From: Cephalotus follicularis
Taxonomy: Eukaryota > Streptophyta > Magnoliopsida > Oxalidales > Cephalotaceae
Assembly (NCBI GenBank): GCA_001972305.1
Contig: BDDD01001646.1
Location: 609,495 to 673,494, forward strand
Length of the DNA: 64,000 bases
Reading direction: 5' to 3'
Positions 33,156-47,044 of this stretch are shown here, piece after piece. Positions within the stretch are counted from its first letter, which is position 1. The number at the start of each line of letters is the position of its first letter. Under the pieces are notes generated by a model that saw only the letters and a list, made by a program, of their open reading frames with translations, searched no databases and was not told where the DNA came from. The translations under genes and the position numbers were made by a program.

Positions 33156-36100
33156 TTAAAACTCCTCTTGCCGCATCTTACCACTGCCTCGGAAATACAT
33201 GTATACTTGCTGCATGCACAAAAGGAACAAATTGAAAACATATAGGAATCCACGATGCAGCAATGTGCATGTGTTTTTGTAACAGTTGGGAGAAATTAAA
33301 TTAGTACAAAAATCAGGACCTGAATAACCCAGATGCTGACTACGGATTCAAGACAGAACAACCCAAATCCAATGAAGTAGAAGATCTGCAAGCAAAGGGA
33401 AAACAATTATTATGGTCAAGGTCCAGCAATAATACAGATATCCTATCTCATTCGAGGCCATGTGTTGCAAAGGATCACTAGTGAAGCAAAGCAAGAAACA
33501 AGTGAAAGCTCAATTTATCTTTTGCCAATAGCAGATATCCGTACTAATCAGGTAATATGCAAAGAAATATATAAATTTGAGTTCAAGCAACATTACCCCA
33601 ACCAAAGCATTGGTACTCAGAACATCAATTGCTGCCAGGATACCTCTGTCTCAAAGGCCCAGAACAGAAATCATTAGCAGCAAATAATGAAATATGATTA
33701 TCAAAAAATTCCTAAACAAGCTAAATTAAATCCCAAATTTTATGCCTCAATGCCACACGTGCACATGGACGTGCACACACACACAGTAGAATTAGAGACA
33801 ACAAATCGGTCTTTAGCTGAAATAAGCAAGGCCAAACTATTTCCAACATACGCGAGAGATTTTCCTTTGAAAATTATAGGAGGAGCCACCGCAGCAAGAA
33901 TGCAGAATCCAATGTGAAGCTGTAGGCAAAATATCATTCTAATAATTAGGGATCCTCACATTCTTAAGGTGACTCATTTTTATTGCTGAAACATTAATAG
34001 ACTTACCATATAGAACATGAAAAACCATCCAAAGTTCAAGGCGCTATCAGTCCTGCAAGAAGAAAGATAATGAGATTATTAAACAGAATGAAGGAAAATT
34101 TTTAAATCAAGAGAACAGCCAATCGAACCAAACAATTACTGCTTCTTTCTGCTAGCCTAAAGACATATATTTACACTTTAAGGATTGGTAAACAACTAAA
34201 AGCTTGGGATTCCTACATGTAATTCTGTGCAATATACATGAGCATCATCACAGTATTGTTCCTTGGGGATTTTAATCGAGAAAGCTAAAAAATTTCAAAA
34301 TACAATTGATATCAAAGTTCTCACAGTATTGTTCAAAACTCAAAAAGAAAAATGGTACCAGTCTAAAGAAATAAATCATTGCATCACATATGCCCAATGG
34401 ATTGTCACCCCCACAAGTTCATTAACCACATCTTATTCCTTATAGGTCCTACATGGTATCCAAGCTTCAAGAAAACAACTTTGTGACATGTAAACAAGCA
34501 ATACAAGCTGTCCTTTTCATTCATAGGTTAGATTACAATGAACGAAGCTTGAAAAAGCATGGATGTAAGTACCTAAACGCACGATAAAGGGGACGATACC
34601 ACAACACATAGGCTCCTGGAACCCCTGCTATGAAGTAGATAAGGGCAAGGAACCAAATTTGTACCCCTGCAACATTAATTATATAAGCATAAAGACATGC
34701 AGAATTCAAGACCAGACTCATAATAGAAATACCCTAAGTAAACAGGAAAGATGCAGAGTTAATTCTAAACTAACCTTCTCCTTTAATCCATGCTGTAGTA
34801 ACAGCTATGATATTCCAAAATAGACACAGAAACAATCCTGCATAACATTTCCATATATCACTGTCAGCCATTTCAAAAGGATTACATAATTGCATTTTTG
34901 AAGAATAATTTTACAGACAAAATCAATGTAGTCTACGACAAAACAAAAATGGCAGGACATAAATGACGCTCGAAGTATGATAGAAACAAATGCAGCTGGT
35001 CATACAACTGACTTGGTCCAAAAGATAGACCGGTGCAAATAAGCCACTGTTATGCTACAAAGCAAAGAAGAGTTATCAATATCTACTATCTCAGCTTTCT
35101 TCCTCACTGCACATTACAATTTCTATTTCAATCAAGGTGGCTTGAGATGGGAAAGGAATAGAACTGCAAAAGTGTATCGAACAAGTGGATAGGCAAGATG
35201 TTATCAATTAGCACAAGAATCATAAAAAAGGCAACAAGACAAAATGGTGTTGATCCGTCCTCCCTCTACCCATATGAGACATAATAGATGCTCTAAGTTA
35301 TATGGTGGAATAATAGAAAATTCAGGTATGCAGATCATCAATACCCACAACAATGTAACAGAGACAATTTAATAACGACAAAGGCAAGTTCCTCTTGTCG
35401 AAATTAATCAGTAAATACAACATGACGCAGCAACTTTAGAGAATTACTGTGAAAGAAATTACACACAAAAAATTTTTGGATGCAAGTCAAATTAAAAATA
35501 ATCACAATTAAGCATTCAAGAAAAGGCCAACATATACCTAAAAATGTTGAAAATGCAACATATTGCAACTTTTGCAGATGGATTGGTATTTCATTTGCAA
35601 TATCATGATGGATAATAGGGAAGAATGGTGGCCAATTTTTCTCATCCAGCACGATTCCAGCTGTAAATCCAAAGAATTCAAATTCAAAATTGTGCAGAAG
35701 TAAAAGGTGATACCATGACTGACAATCCAAGTAAATTGGATAAGTAAAAAATGTTCTGTGTAGAAATTAAATAAGACTGTATTAGAATATATTTATTACA
35801 CTAAAAATAGGATGGTATAATAGGAAAAATCACCACTATAACGATACACCAAAAAAGAAAACAAAGATATTGATTGAAATCTTCAATTCGTAAATTAGGA
35901 CATCACAATAAACCACATTTAAATCTTTCACAGCAAAAAATTATGGAAATTTCTGATCTCCAGAGACGGGTAAAGCAAAAGGCTAACATTTTCCACTAGG
36001 ATGTTCAGATGCCCATTGTTGGTCGACATTAAGGACTTGTCAGACTAAGAACACCTAATGCAAATACCTTGAGCTGCAGCATCTTCTTTCCGTTTTACCT

Positions 36101-38703
36101 CCTGCACAGAACCCAAAAAACAGATTAAAAATCTGAAAACTGTAGTCACAAGACAAAAGACAGGCCAACCTATCTATATGACCTCAATGAAAAGGATATT
36201 ACCAGATACATTGAATGCATGATCAAGCCCCTATATATTTTTTCTATCTTTATTGAACTATTACGAATTTGCAGGCTCCAAAACTCCTGTCACTGTCCAG
36301 TTTTATAGAAACACGATGGTATTGATATAAATAACACGACAAACAAAACTATACCGAAATCTCTGGATGCCGGGAGAGTATAACATACCCAATAATGACA
36401 AGTATATGATTAACAGGCTTGCCTTTCCAACTTTCTTAAAAACTAACTCATAGGCTATTATCTCATTATTGCTTCAAAAACTGTAATTTAGAACTAGTAA
36501 TGCAGGAATACAGTCAGAATATCAGTTTTAATTACATTCACTTCAAAATTTGTTGGCAACCCAAGTTGGGAACAAATTGTAAGACAGAAATGCCAACAAC
36601 TAGGTCCATCGTTCAGTATATTGTAAAATTAATTCAAAATCAAAATAGGTTCAACTTAGATATACCTGCTCCCGCCTTCTCAATTCAGCCTCCTTAGCTT
36701 GGAGTTCCTTCTCTTTCTTTTTCAAATCCTATATTCAAAACAGAACGAAATCAGAAAAACTCTGAAACCAATGCTGCATTATAAGAAACAAAATGACAAA
36801 TGTTCGACTCAGGTATTCATTAACCACATAACTTGACCAACCGTAGATGTGTCAATAGGAATGTCAATTGTTGCGTCGCGATCATAGTAGTTGTTGAAAT
36901 CGGCAGGTTCAGGAGGGAGAGGTGAAAGTCTCGAGTTTGAAGCAGGAGGAACACTTCCAGGATTCTGAAAGTTTAGCATTATTATGAACTGAGAGCTCAA
37001 GGAGCATGTGATTTAAGCCATTAGTTTTTATTCTAGAAATTGGTTTTTCTATAAGGGGTAACAAGGGGAGAGTGCTTGGGACCAAAGTACTATAAATCAA
37101 ACCAGACAAAAAGCAAAATGAACTTCAATTTCACAAAACCACTTAGATTCATTGTACCCCAAACCCATTAGTAAGAAGCAGGGTTTCAAATCCAGGTATC
37201 AGGTCTACCACTCCAGAACCCAAGTCAAACCACCTTAGCTAAGTGGCAGCAGGCTTCGCTAAAACAATGACTGGAATTATAATGGAAAATAAGTATATCA
37301 ACAAAAAGTTAGATGCATGCCTGCATCCATACAACAGGCACAAAGCTAAAGACATACAAGGAGAAATATACAAAATACATAAATATGTCATCTCATCTAG
37401 AGTATGCATGGGTGTGAAATAAAAACAAAAGCTCAGCATATAAGACATCACTCTATTCTACTCATGATACTCCTGAAAATCTAAAACAGTAGATTTAAAA
37501 CTATATTTCAGACTATCAAAAAAAAAAAAAAAGGAAGCCAAAAAATTTCGCATGCCTTCGAAAAAAATGCACCTCCACCAAACTTTGATTGCCCTGATGC
37601 TTTCCCCCTAACTGCTGGGTCCTGGTTTATAAAAACAACGCACATTAAATAAATTCTGCACCAAAGTATGTCCAAAAGTATATCAATTAATTTGATTACC
37701 GACAATATAAATAACTCATACTTCAGATACTTTGCATGTTTTTAAGTATCCACACATTATAAGTTAAAAGAAAGAGAAAGGGTGACATGACCACCATAGT
37801 AATAGACTTTGGATGGTGTTATTATGATCCACAGTAAGGCATAAAAAAAACACAGAAGAGAGGTAGGCAGCAGTTAATGGTGAGAAGGATTGATTATTAT
37901 GATAATTAAATAGAAAGAATTAAACTAATCAAATAGTGGCACTAAAGGCACCTTGTTAGAAATTCCACATTATAACAATATTCCACAAAACATACCGAAA
38001 AGTCACTCTAGAAAAGGTGCACAAAGAAAATCGATTATAAGAATGGAAACCTCAAGATTTTACATTCAGAAGTGAGCATGAAATGCTAACTACTAAGTGA
38101 GATGATTGGCAAACAACTTGACACTCACGCACCCCAACTAAATGGAATTAGAAAAAGTGAAACCGTACTGCCGTTGACTTCATGGACCAGTTAGTGTCCA
38201 TCAATGTTTCCAAATTAAACAGAAGCGTAAATAGGACCAAATTCAAATCGAACTCATATCCAACTCATAAATCTAGTGCCGTAAACAAAAGACTGACACA
38301 AAATCATCAGCCAAATCAAGCAAGAATCTGCTACACCTACGAATTTCACCTCCGATTCTTTTGAAGTTTATGTAAACTGGTGAAAATACGAATCAAATTT
38401 ATACACAGCCGTACTGATAAAGAGACAAATTAACCTGGCATCAGCTGCAAAAAAACCTCAACAAAAACCTAAAATACTATCATCCATAAGCATTAGAAAC
38501 ACTGAACTCAAACAAAATCCATAAAGAAAACCTCAATAATTACATAAACCACAAAATCAAACAAACATTAACCGATCATAAGCTTAAATCATCACTCTCA
38601 AAACAGTAAAACACGAAAATATACATAAACATTTTACGCTTACAGAAAATGGATTAACTTCATCTTCTTCATCGAAAGGGTTTCTATCGTAACGACCAGC
38701 CAT
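33156..38703 (-). CDS. SCAMP: SCAMP, secretory carrier-associated membrane protein
   Basis: Thirteen coding exons, 302 aa: 38703-38644, 37621-37556, 36964-36842, 36728-36666, 36101-36068, 35660-35538, 34837-34775, 34666-34573, 34052-34007, 33919-33852, 33645-33597, 33385-33320, 33209-33156. SCAMPs are four-span proteins of the trans-Golgi, secretory vesicles and plasma membrane that act in trafficking. Two NPF motifs (residues 8-10 and 17-19) would bind EH-domain proteins. Residues about 84-115 form a Lys/Glu coiled coil. [20 protein letters not shown] precedes the first membrane span, and the conserved cytosolic loop [13 protein letters not shown] (about 197-209) links spans 2 and 3. Intron 2 appears to use a GC donor. 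The C-terminus reads [12 protein letters not shown] instead of the family's GSGKAAEMKREAARGA-type end; the lost end is visible in another frame. A GA repeat lies in the leader. Confidence 0.93.
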
Positions 38704-38770
38704 CGGCGAAAGCTTGAGATCTAGAGAGACAAAGACCGAGCTTAATGAACAAGTAAATTTCAGCTATTCT

Positions 38771-38794
38771 AGAGAGAGAGAGAGAGAGAGAGAG
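38771..38794. repeat. (GA)12 microsatellite upstream of the SCAMP start
   Basis: A perfect AG/GA run 70-90 bp upstream of the ATG, CT-rich on the coding strand, as is common in plant leaders and core promoters. Confidence 0.85.
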
Positions 38795-38799
38795 GACTT

Positions 38800-40915
38800 C
38801 GTATATAGTCAGCTTTATAGTTTGTCACATTTGTACACTTTATTAATTGAAATAAAGAATAAAAACACACATTAATTTGACAGCAAACAGCGGGAGCTTT
38901 TTTTTACTCTTCTTTCCTTCTTTATTGCTTCCTTGTAAGGTAAAGGCGTCGTTAAATAATAATAATAATTATAGTAGTCAATGCTTTTAAAAATGCTGAT
39001 TAGGTTGTGATTTAAATTGGTTTAATCAACTAATCAAACTTATAAATTTGAAATTCATGTCAGGAATACACATCGAGTGTAAGTTGGATGGCAATTAAGC
39101 CTTATTTGGCCTAGTCACTTGCTCGTGAAGTTAAGCATCTCTTATGGAACAAAAAACAGCTTATTAAAATCATAAAATCTGTGAAGTCATCTTTCTTAAA
39201 TATGTGTCCATGATATTCTGCCATACATTGATTGTCGTGTTATTAATAAATGAAATTTTTAATAAGGTTTAGCATTAGTGAAAGCCAATAATGTTTGATA
39301 AAATATGCAAGTAATTCTTTGAATTAAGAGACTAACTCCTAAATCTATGTTTTTATTAATTTACGCTCATTAAATAATTAACATTCAGTCTTAGTTACCA
39401 ACGGTTGACAAAAAATCTAATTATTTTATAAGTTTAATCATTTGATTGCACCAGACCTTATATTAAAATTACAATTTGTATATTTAACTAAAATTCAAGA
39501 TACAAATTATACATTTTATTGTCTTAATGATAATCATAACCTTGTATGGCTAGTTTTCTCATGCCCTCGTTCCCAAAGGGTCTAATCTCGAACAAGTTGT
39601 CACAAAGCATAATAAGAAAACTGTTGAAGATGAATTTTCTATATAAAAATTATACATTTATATAATAATGCGATTGGGACAATTATATACAATTCTATAA
39701 TTAAGTATAGAATATGAAAAAAAAAGAATATATTATATTGTATTAACTTTTCTCTTTGTTAAATTGGTCCTCAGCTATTCTTCTAGGAAAAAGGACTTTT
39801 GTCAATAATTATTACGTGAAACGCGATTCTCAACAATAAAAATATTTTGGACAAAAAAAATGTTAAACTATATAATTCTTATCAAATTTCAATCATCTTA
39901 CCATCCAAATCCTCTGCAATAATTATAGATACAATTATTACAAAGGATTTGGATTGATCATCTTATCATGCAATTGCTGGACTGCGATGGACATGTTAAG
40001 ATGGTAGCTGTCCACCACTCCACTATTTCAATGCATTTCTCAAGTCGTCAAGGACAACAAATAATCGTTGAACGTTATACTTCTACTAGATTTGTTATTA
40101 ACTCCAACTAGAATTTGCCCAACAATTCTTATTTAGCCTCTTACTCCTAACGCTTCTCCATTCTCTTTCTAATAAATTGTTAGTCAACAAATTTGAATCT
40201 TCTTGGCCAGTCAACCCAAGTCTACAAATGCCAACAAGTGCATCTTATCTTTGACATAACATTTGATGTGGTCCTGAAAGACAATGATAGCATTCAAGCC
40301 TTACAAAGTAACCCTCCAAAAAAAAGAACCTAAGGTCTATCTCCACTAACACCTAACTTTGCTCTCAAGTCATGTAAACAGCTTATGCTTTAATAAAACT
40401 CAAGTTTAACATTCTTTGAAGAAGAAAGAAAAAATGCCATCACACTATCTGTACATGAATGGAGATTCTATAGTATTTCTTCTTTACACATAGGAAGAGA
40501 ACTAAAGGAAATCATAAAAAAAATCACACAATGCATTTTACCAAAAGTAGCATCTATAGAATTCCTTTGTTTGGGAAAAAGATATGTACAGTACATATAG
40601 ACCTGCTTGAACCAAAAGCATAGCTAAAAGATATAGCATTTGAAACTTCTGTTGTATGAAATAATGTTCTGTACTATGTATTCCACGAAACGATTCAAAT
40701 TTCGTCTATAATCTAAATTGCTTGAACTAGATAAACAAGTCAAAATTTAAAGTGCAAAAGCAAAACTTATGCATATTCAAATAATGAAACAATTGAGCAT
40801 CCAGGATAGACGAACTAAATTACAAGTATAGCTGAGACCGTGTGTTGTTTGTGTATCGATGAAGCCGAACTGAACTAAAACAAACCGAGCAGCTTGGTCA
40901 GTTTAGAACAAAAAC
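38800..40915. other. Intergenic region between SCAMP and DUF707 genes
   Basis: Holds the SCAMP promoter (right of 38703) and the 3' flank of the DUF707 gene (left of 40916), since both genes read leftwards. It is AT-rich. The only structured feature seen is a 56-bp foldback at 39901-39956. Confidence 0.6.
39892..39965. mobile_element. Tiny foldback element (56 bp) with 9-bp flanking repeats
   Basis: ATCCAAATCCTCTGCAATAA and its near-perfect inverse form 22-nt arms with two mismatches around an 8-nt loop (39903-39954). The 9-bp sequence ATCATCTTA flanks the 56-bp unit (39892-39900 and 39957-39965), as a target repeat would. Palindromes of this wording occur commonly in plant intergenic DNA (recollection, not checked). 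It could be a minimal Mutator-type MITE or a hairpin RNA source. Confidence 0.55.
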
Positions 40916-43900
40916 TCACTGGTTGTTGCGTCTTTTTCTTCTGCGCCTTTGAATTCTTTTAAATGGATCAACCCACTTCTCGTCCTCCTCTACAGCTCTA
41001 TTCCACCGTTCTTTGAAGATTTGAAGCTCCCACGTTGATTGCCTCCTAATCTGCTTGATTCATTTTTGAGCAAAAATACAGTAAAGAAAAAGTTCGTTCT
41101 ATACGAGCAGAAAAGTAAGTCCATCAAAAGATAAACTTTGACTCAAAAATAAAGATAAATAAAAATAGTAATTGATGATCTATCCAAATTAACATAAAGG
41201 GAAAGACATTCAAATCCAGGTCCAAAATCATGCTGGATGAATCTGGTTACCCTTCAGCTAACAAGATCTTCATTTCATGCAGAAGTGTCTTACGAATTGG
41301 TGGTAATTGAAGAAGCCTATCTAAAATTCTCTCTTCCAGAAAGCGAAGAAGAAGTCCAAGCCTTGCTTACCCATAATATTGGGAGATTTTGTTTTAAACC
41401 TAATCCTAACAGCTCAGTTTCTCAGTTACTTCCTATAGCTTCAACTACTACTACAAACATATAGTATTGTTTCTATTTAGTGGCAATCTCAATTTCTCTA
41501 ATTCTTTTTATAATTTAGTATCTGGGTTACGATGATATTGCAACTGCTGTTGTCAGTTCTACTACCTTTAAGTGCATCTATAGGAGCCCATATCCAAGGT
41601 TGCAAGCAATTTGCGGCCAGCGAAATGACAGGAAGATTTATAAAATCTAATATAAAGATAATGTTGGACTAGAGAATTATTAGACTCACCTCTGTTCGTG
41701 GATCACCAGCTGTAGCACTATGTTTCTGAACAACAACAAAAAGCAAAGCTGAGATTTGGAATAACTACAGCATAAACACAAAAGTTGAAATTTCATCTTT
41801 AAAAATAATATTGTTTACCTTGGTTAAGTCTTCAGGATTTGTTGAAGCCTGCAAATAGGAAGAGGAAGTGTTATAATGAAAAGTGCCAATTGAGCACGAC
41901 AACAATTGCGGTTACAATAATAATCTCTTGTATAGGCTGAAACTATTCACCTGTCGTTGAAAGGACATAAATATGCAAGAGGATTGCGAAGTATTCTGAT
42001 ATTAATCCACCATTTCTATACAACATTACCTAAATTTGGGCTGTACAATAAACAATTGGGACGTACCTAGATTTGGACCAAGCATCGGTCCAGAAAACAA
42101 AAAACAGATTGAATACTACCATTTTAGACATATAGCTTAGCAGACTCTACTATTGTTGAAACGACATAAGAGATTAGTAGTTGTTCTGAAGTCAATCCAC
42201 CACTTCTAAATTCTTCATCTACTCTTTTAATTCATCACCAACAATACAAATTTCAATAAACAATTTGGAAATGCCCAGATTTTGGCCAAGAATTGGTCCG
42301 TACAATGGAAAACAGATTAACTAATCTCATTTAGGGCCTAGCAAACTGCCAACAAAAGCAGAAACATGCATATAAATTAGAGATACACATATAAACAGCA
42401 AAACAAACAAAGGAAAAGTAACTGACCTTTCTTTCAGGCCCGCCTCCACCCAGAGTTTGTATTCCCTTATGAACAATGTACTCACTATCAATAATTCCCA
42501 CCTTCTTTGTGCGATCCCCCTGTACAATGCCATAGCAATACACAGGAATTTATTAAGCAGATTGTGATGCATAACAGTAGAAGAGGAATGAAGAGAAAAA
42601 GGATAATGTGGTCATAAACATCAATGCTTCAATGTAAAATATAGACTCAACTGCTTGTAGCTTTGTACAGAAGTTGAGGAGTGGAGATGGTAAAGATGGT
42701 TGTATGCTGTGGAATGACATAACCGGAACAAGGGAGGAAGCAGTGTCATTGGTAGTGTTTTTTTTCTTTTTCAGAAAATAAAGTTTTACTTTGATTAAAT
42801 TATTGTGCAACTTTTTATTCTGTTTGAGTTCTGGTATTAATGCAACTTTATTGCCTTTAGTTACAAACATGCTTTTACAAAGCAAAAAAAGTACAACTTA
42901 AATGACATTAACATTTATCCAAGAATATTATCGAAGGAGCTTAAGATATGACCAGATATAAGAACCCCAACAGAAGGGTATGATATTCTTCACAATAAAA
43001 CTAAGTATATCAGTGCAACGCCAAATGAAGTGTCAGATCATGTGGTATATAGGATACAATCCACACTAAATATTAAGGCCAGCTGTTGTATTTAGCGCAT
43101 ACAACGCACTAGTAGAGGGCCTTAATTTTATGCTCAAGTAGATGATGCTGCATTTGTCATAACTTGCAACATATAACACAAAAACTTGGTTCAAAGTCTT
43201 GGTTCAGAATACAAAGAATGTTGATGTTCAAACACTATTTGTAGAATTCTCAAGTGTTCACTCAATGGTTATTAAACTAATGGAAAACAGTCTAAACCTT
43301 ATCCAAGAAAAAATGAAGGGAATCCTCACCTGTGCACAATATCCAAGTTTCATATCCATTCCCCATCCATGGACAAGATCATTCTAGCAAAATAAAAAAA
43401 GCAGCTCTATGTCATCAACACTGAGGGAAGAACATAACTCGACAAAATGTTGATGCTCAAACACTATTTGTAGGGTATGTACACTGACAATTGAGAGAGC
43501 AACAAAGCTAGCTTTGTAAAAAGCAGTTCAAATATGTTGAACCAGCATATACTAATTTTTCATCCCCCAGATATACCATTACCTGTATAAGATGCCAAGC
43601 ACAAAACCAAGCCGATCTTGAAAACACAGGCGCCATACCTTCCACAAACCTACAGAAAGTATGACAAATAAAATACGTTGAGGCTTCAGATCCTTCAAAT
43701 GATCATCACTACGTTTATATTCGGTAAAGTTGGAAATGTATAGGGTCATATTGCCATGATAATCGGGGAGGAGAGAGAAGATGAAGATGTTGTTATGCTC
43801 ATTCATGAGAGTTCCTCTTTTTCTCTCTTTATTTCAACCTAGCATTCTCCCTTAACAGACTGGGGCAGCTTCTTAAATTGTTAGAGAAAGGTTATCCATT

Positions 43901-46900
43901 TTTTTATAAGATGCGAGATTAGATGCCCATACATCAAATTATTCTGACAAATGAAATTACATTTTTTTAATACTTCGTATCACACGTGGTATGACCTTGA
44001 TGGTTCAAATATAGAAAAAAAAAACAATAAATTAACAAACAAGTCCTACAACTAAAATAAATAGGGTAGTAGCATAGTCGATGCACCATTACAATAATTT
44101 ACCCAGAGCATGGTGGCCCCTCGCTGGTATTTGAACACTTCACACTGCCTCTATTATCATAGACTCTTCTGCATAAATTATTAAGTTTCATATAAGTACT
44201 AGGATGTAATTAAATTTCCAGTTTTTACATATAATTCCTGAAAGGTTGTGCCCTTCACCTATGAAGTATCTTTGATTTTGCTCGAACAGTGATTCGATGA
44301 TGTATGCCTGTTGAATTAGGGGCTAGAGCAGGCTGAGATATCTCCAATCCTTCTGATTTCACAATTTTCAGGTATCTGAGAAAAAAAAAAGGTATTATTA
44401 ATCAACGAAATCGTTTTATATAGAGAGAAGAAAGACTCAGTAAGCAATAAATGAAGCATCATAAAGCACAACTAGACACCAATAAAATACAAATTTGATG
44501 CTTTACCAAGCTAATACTAATACAAAAAATCAAAAATATGAACTCCAATACGGTCAGCTTCAGTAGCTGCAACGCCAGTGAGACATAAAACAGGGTAAAT
44601 ATCCTGTTCCAGCAAGAATGTAAAGCACTAAATAAAACATATAGAAAAGAATTCATAGAAGAATGTGTCATTTACAAATAGGGGGGAAAATGACAACACA
44701 GATTATACCAATTTAAGTGATAATATCAATTGCTCTCAACAATACCCAACATTTTGGAGAACTAGAAAGTCCTTAAAACGTCAAGACTATTGAACTTCAA
44801 AGGTTCCAGTGATCTTATAGGTACTCAGTATGAAAATTTTAGCCTATAAACTATCATCAAACGCCCTGTTCATTTGCAATGTATTATCAACAAATTATTT
44901 TCAGTGGCAGACAACAATAATTATTTGAGGCAATGAATGATACAAGACCTTTGGTTGTACCTTTTTGGATTAAAATACTCCACACCCAAATCTTCGTCCC
45001 AGAGAAATATGTAATCATAAAAAGATACAACAGCTGGATGTAGAAAGCGTTTTGCGAACCACCTGAAAAAGAAAAAAAAATGGTTAGCTGATTACCATAC
45101 GAAGTTGGGTAAACTTAAACATGAATTTACAGTCAAATAATATAGGATTAGCAACATTAAGACATGCCATTAGACGAATCCCTTGGGGTATGTCATAGAC
45201 AGATTGTTGGTCAATTAACCTAAAGATCAAGGCCAGTGACCACTTTTCGGACAATTCAAACTGCATGCATGCCTACATTTTGCAGTTGCTTGAACTCCTA
45301 GAGTAAATAAATTGCATCACAAAGAGATTTCTTAAAGGCCTTTTCTTTTTTCGTAGATGGCCCAAGAGGCTAATTTCAATTAAATAAGGCTTGACAGCTA
45401 AGACAGAAACTTTCTCTTAAAGCTTCCTGCTGCTCACTGACCTAATAAGTTCATACTTTCTGTTCATGATATATTACTAGGCTGAATCATTCTGCTCTCC
45501 CTCTAAAATTCCGGGCTGCATAATATCCCATTTTAGCCTAATAATGTACACTAAACGATAGACAAAACAGCAAAAAAGGGTGAAGGTGCAGATAGGGGAG
45601 ATCAAACAAAAGACCCTTTAATCGATGCTCAACCTTACCACTTTGTTTGATTCTGAGCAACTATGTGTGTTGCCTTGTCACTCCAGTCAAGATTCCACCA
45701 ACCATCCACATTGCCGTCATAATGGAATAAAATAACAGTAAAATTTTCTGGAAGAAACTGAATTCAATGAAATTAGGCAAGTCATGTTCAGTTCACAGAG
45801 TGATAAGTAATAGAAGAGAGAAAATGGGATACCTTTCGCACAATAGCATCCACATTGTGCTTTAGCTTAATACCAACAGGCATTGCTAACAAGTTACGAT
45901 GGCAGATAACATCAACCTGCGATTTGATAGCCATAAAAATCATCACAAATGCTAGTTAACTATCTCATCATTTTGCAGAAAAAAATAACTCCAGTAAGGA
46001 AAAGAAATATTGTACAGCCCATCATGATCTACAATCAAATATGGATTTCTCTCCAAATAAATAAAGTGTGGCATTCAGGATGGAGACAGCAAACTGAAGA
46101 CTGAGTACAACAGGATCAAAACTAACCTTTGACCTAGAACTACTTGTCGACCAAAGAGGCTTTAACTCCAAATCTGAAGTAGATTGTATGATTCCACGAG
46201 GCAGACTGGCCAATTTGCCAAAAGCCAAAGCAGATTCCTAGAGGTGAGAATCAAAAGGATCTAAAGTTTAACAAGAAGATAAGGACCAGTGAAGAAATCC
46301 AAAAATTGCAAATTGATGAGTACATTTTGTGTGCTAGTATTTGTTTCGAGAGCTCAGTCAAGAGAGTCTTAAACATTACCTCTATATTGTCGAAGGGATG
46401 CAATTTTGCATCTATCTGTAAATGCAAAGAAAGGGGAAAATCAGTGAGCTCAGTACTATAACATGGCTGTTGAAAGCCCTAGGGATAATGTGTCAGTTGA
46501 TTAAGATATAAAGATGAATTAACAGCTGATGCTTATTGCACACATATTTGTTCGAATATGAACAATACATATATTAGATAGTATAAACATAAATAATTAA
46601 CGTTTTACTACAGAAAAGATGCTGGATTACAAAGAATCAAGGATCCTGCAACTGACAAGTAAAAGGCAATCGGCAGGAGATTCTGCTATTTATAAATTTC
46701 AATGAGCAAATAAATGATGGAATGGCATACCTGTGTTTGTCGATATTGAAAATTTGTCATTCTATACACGATGAACAACATTACTGTACACAAAACTCCC
46801 ATAAATGGCAGTTGCTTCATCTTGGATCCGCATTTTCCCTGCGCCAGGGTTTAAAGTTTTATAAACTATAACGGTAGAGTTAGAGTAACTCTTAAATGTA

Positions 46901-47014
46901 AAGGTTAACTAATCCACTAAGACTAACAAGAAGAAAAAGACGATAGGACTATACCCCATCAAAGAAGGCATTCTTTTTTCTCATTAGAGATCTCCATGAT
47001 TTAAATGGCTTCAT
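40916..47014 (-). CDS. DUF707 family protein (type II membrane, Golgi-like)
   Basis: Fifteen coding exons, 405 aa: 47014-46955, 46838-46731, 46415-46380, 46237-46127, 45916-45833, 45757-45639, 45062-44961, 44375-44259, 44168-44103, 43649-43583, 43383-43330, 42519-42427, 41848-41819, 41725-41690, 41050-40916. All introns are GT-AG and every join keeps frame. Residues about 30-45 are a single signal-anchor segment after a short basic N-terminus. The DUF707 core follows with YDGNVDGWW (146-154), FLWDEDLG (192-199, DxD-like), PPCSGFVEGMAPVFSR and HGWGMDMKLGYCAQGDRTKKVG, and the protein ends in a basic stretch (KRIQRRRRKRRNNQ, 392-405). Databases often label these 'lysine ketoglutarate reductase trans-splicing related'; that name is not supported by the domain. 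A glycosyltransferase-like lumenal role is suspected but unproven. The protein appears intact. Confidence 0.93.
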
Positions 47015-47029
47015 AGACAACAAAGGCTT

Positions 47030-47044
47030 TTATATCATTGTCAT
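47030..47044 (-). promoter_or_regulatory. Upstream ORF in the DUF707 leader
   Basis: On the minus strand ATG ACA ATG ATA TAA, a four-codon ORF, ends 15 nt before the main start, in the same leader exon (after the acceptor at 47051-47052). Such a short uORF could lower or tune translation. Confidence 0.5.

Noticed and set aside
33740-33937. 65-aa separate gene on the minus strand
   Set aside because: It is SCAMP exon 10 ([22 protein letters not shown]) read through into its introns.
41237-41464. 75-aa plus-strand ORF inside the DUF707 gene region
   Set aside because: It lies in an intron on the opposite strand, has no recognised domain, and its open frame is short enough to be chance.
42327-42572. 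Membrane-protein-like ORF on the minus strand
   Set aside because: It is a shadow of DUF707 exon 12 in another frame plus intron sequence.
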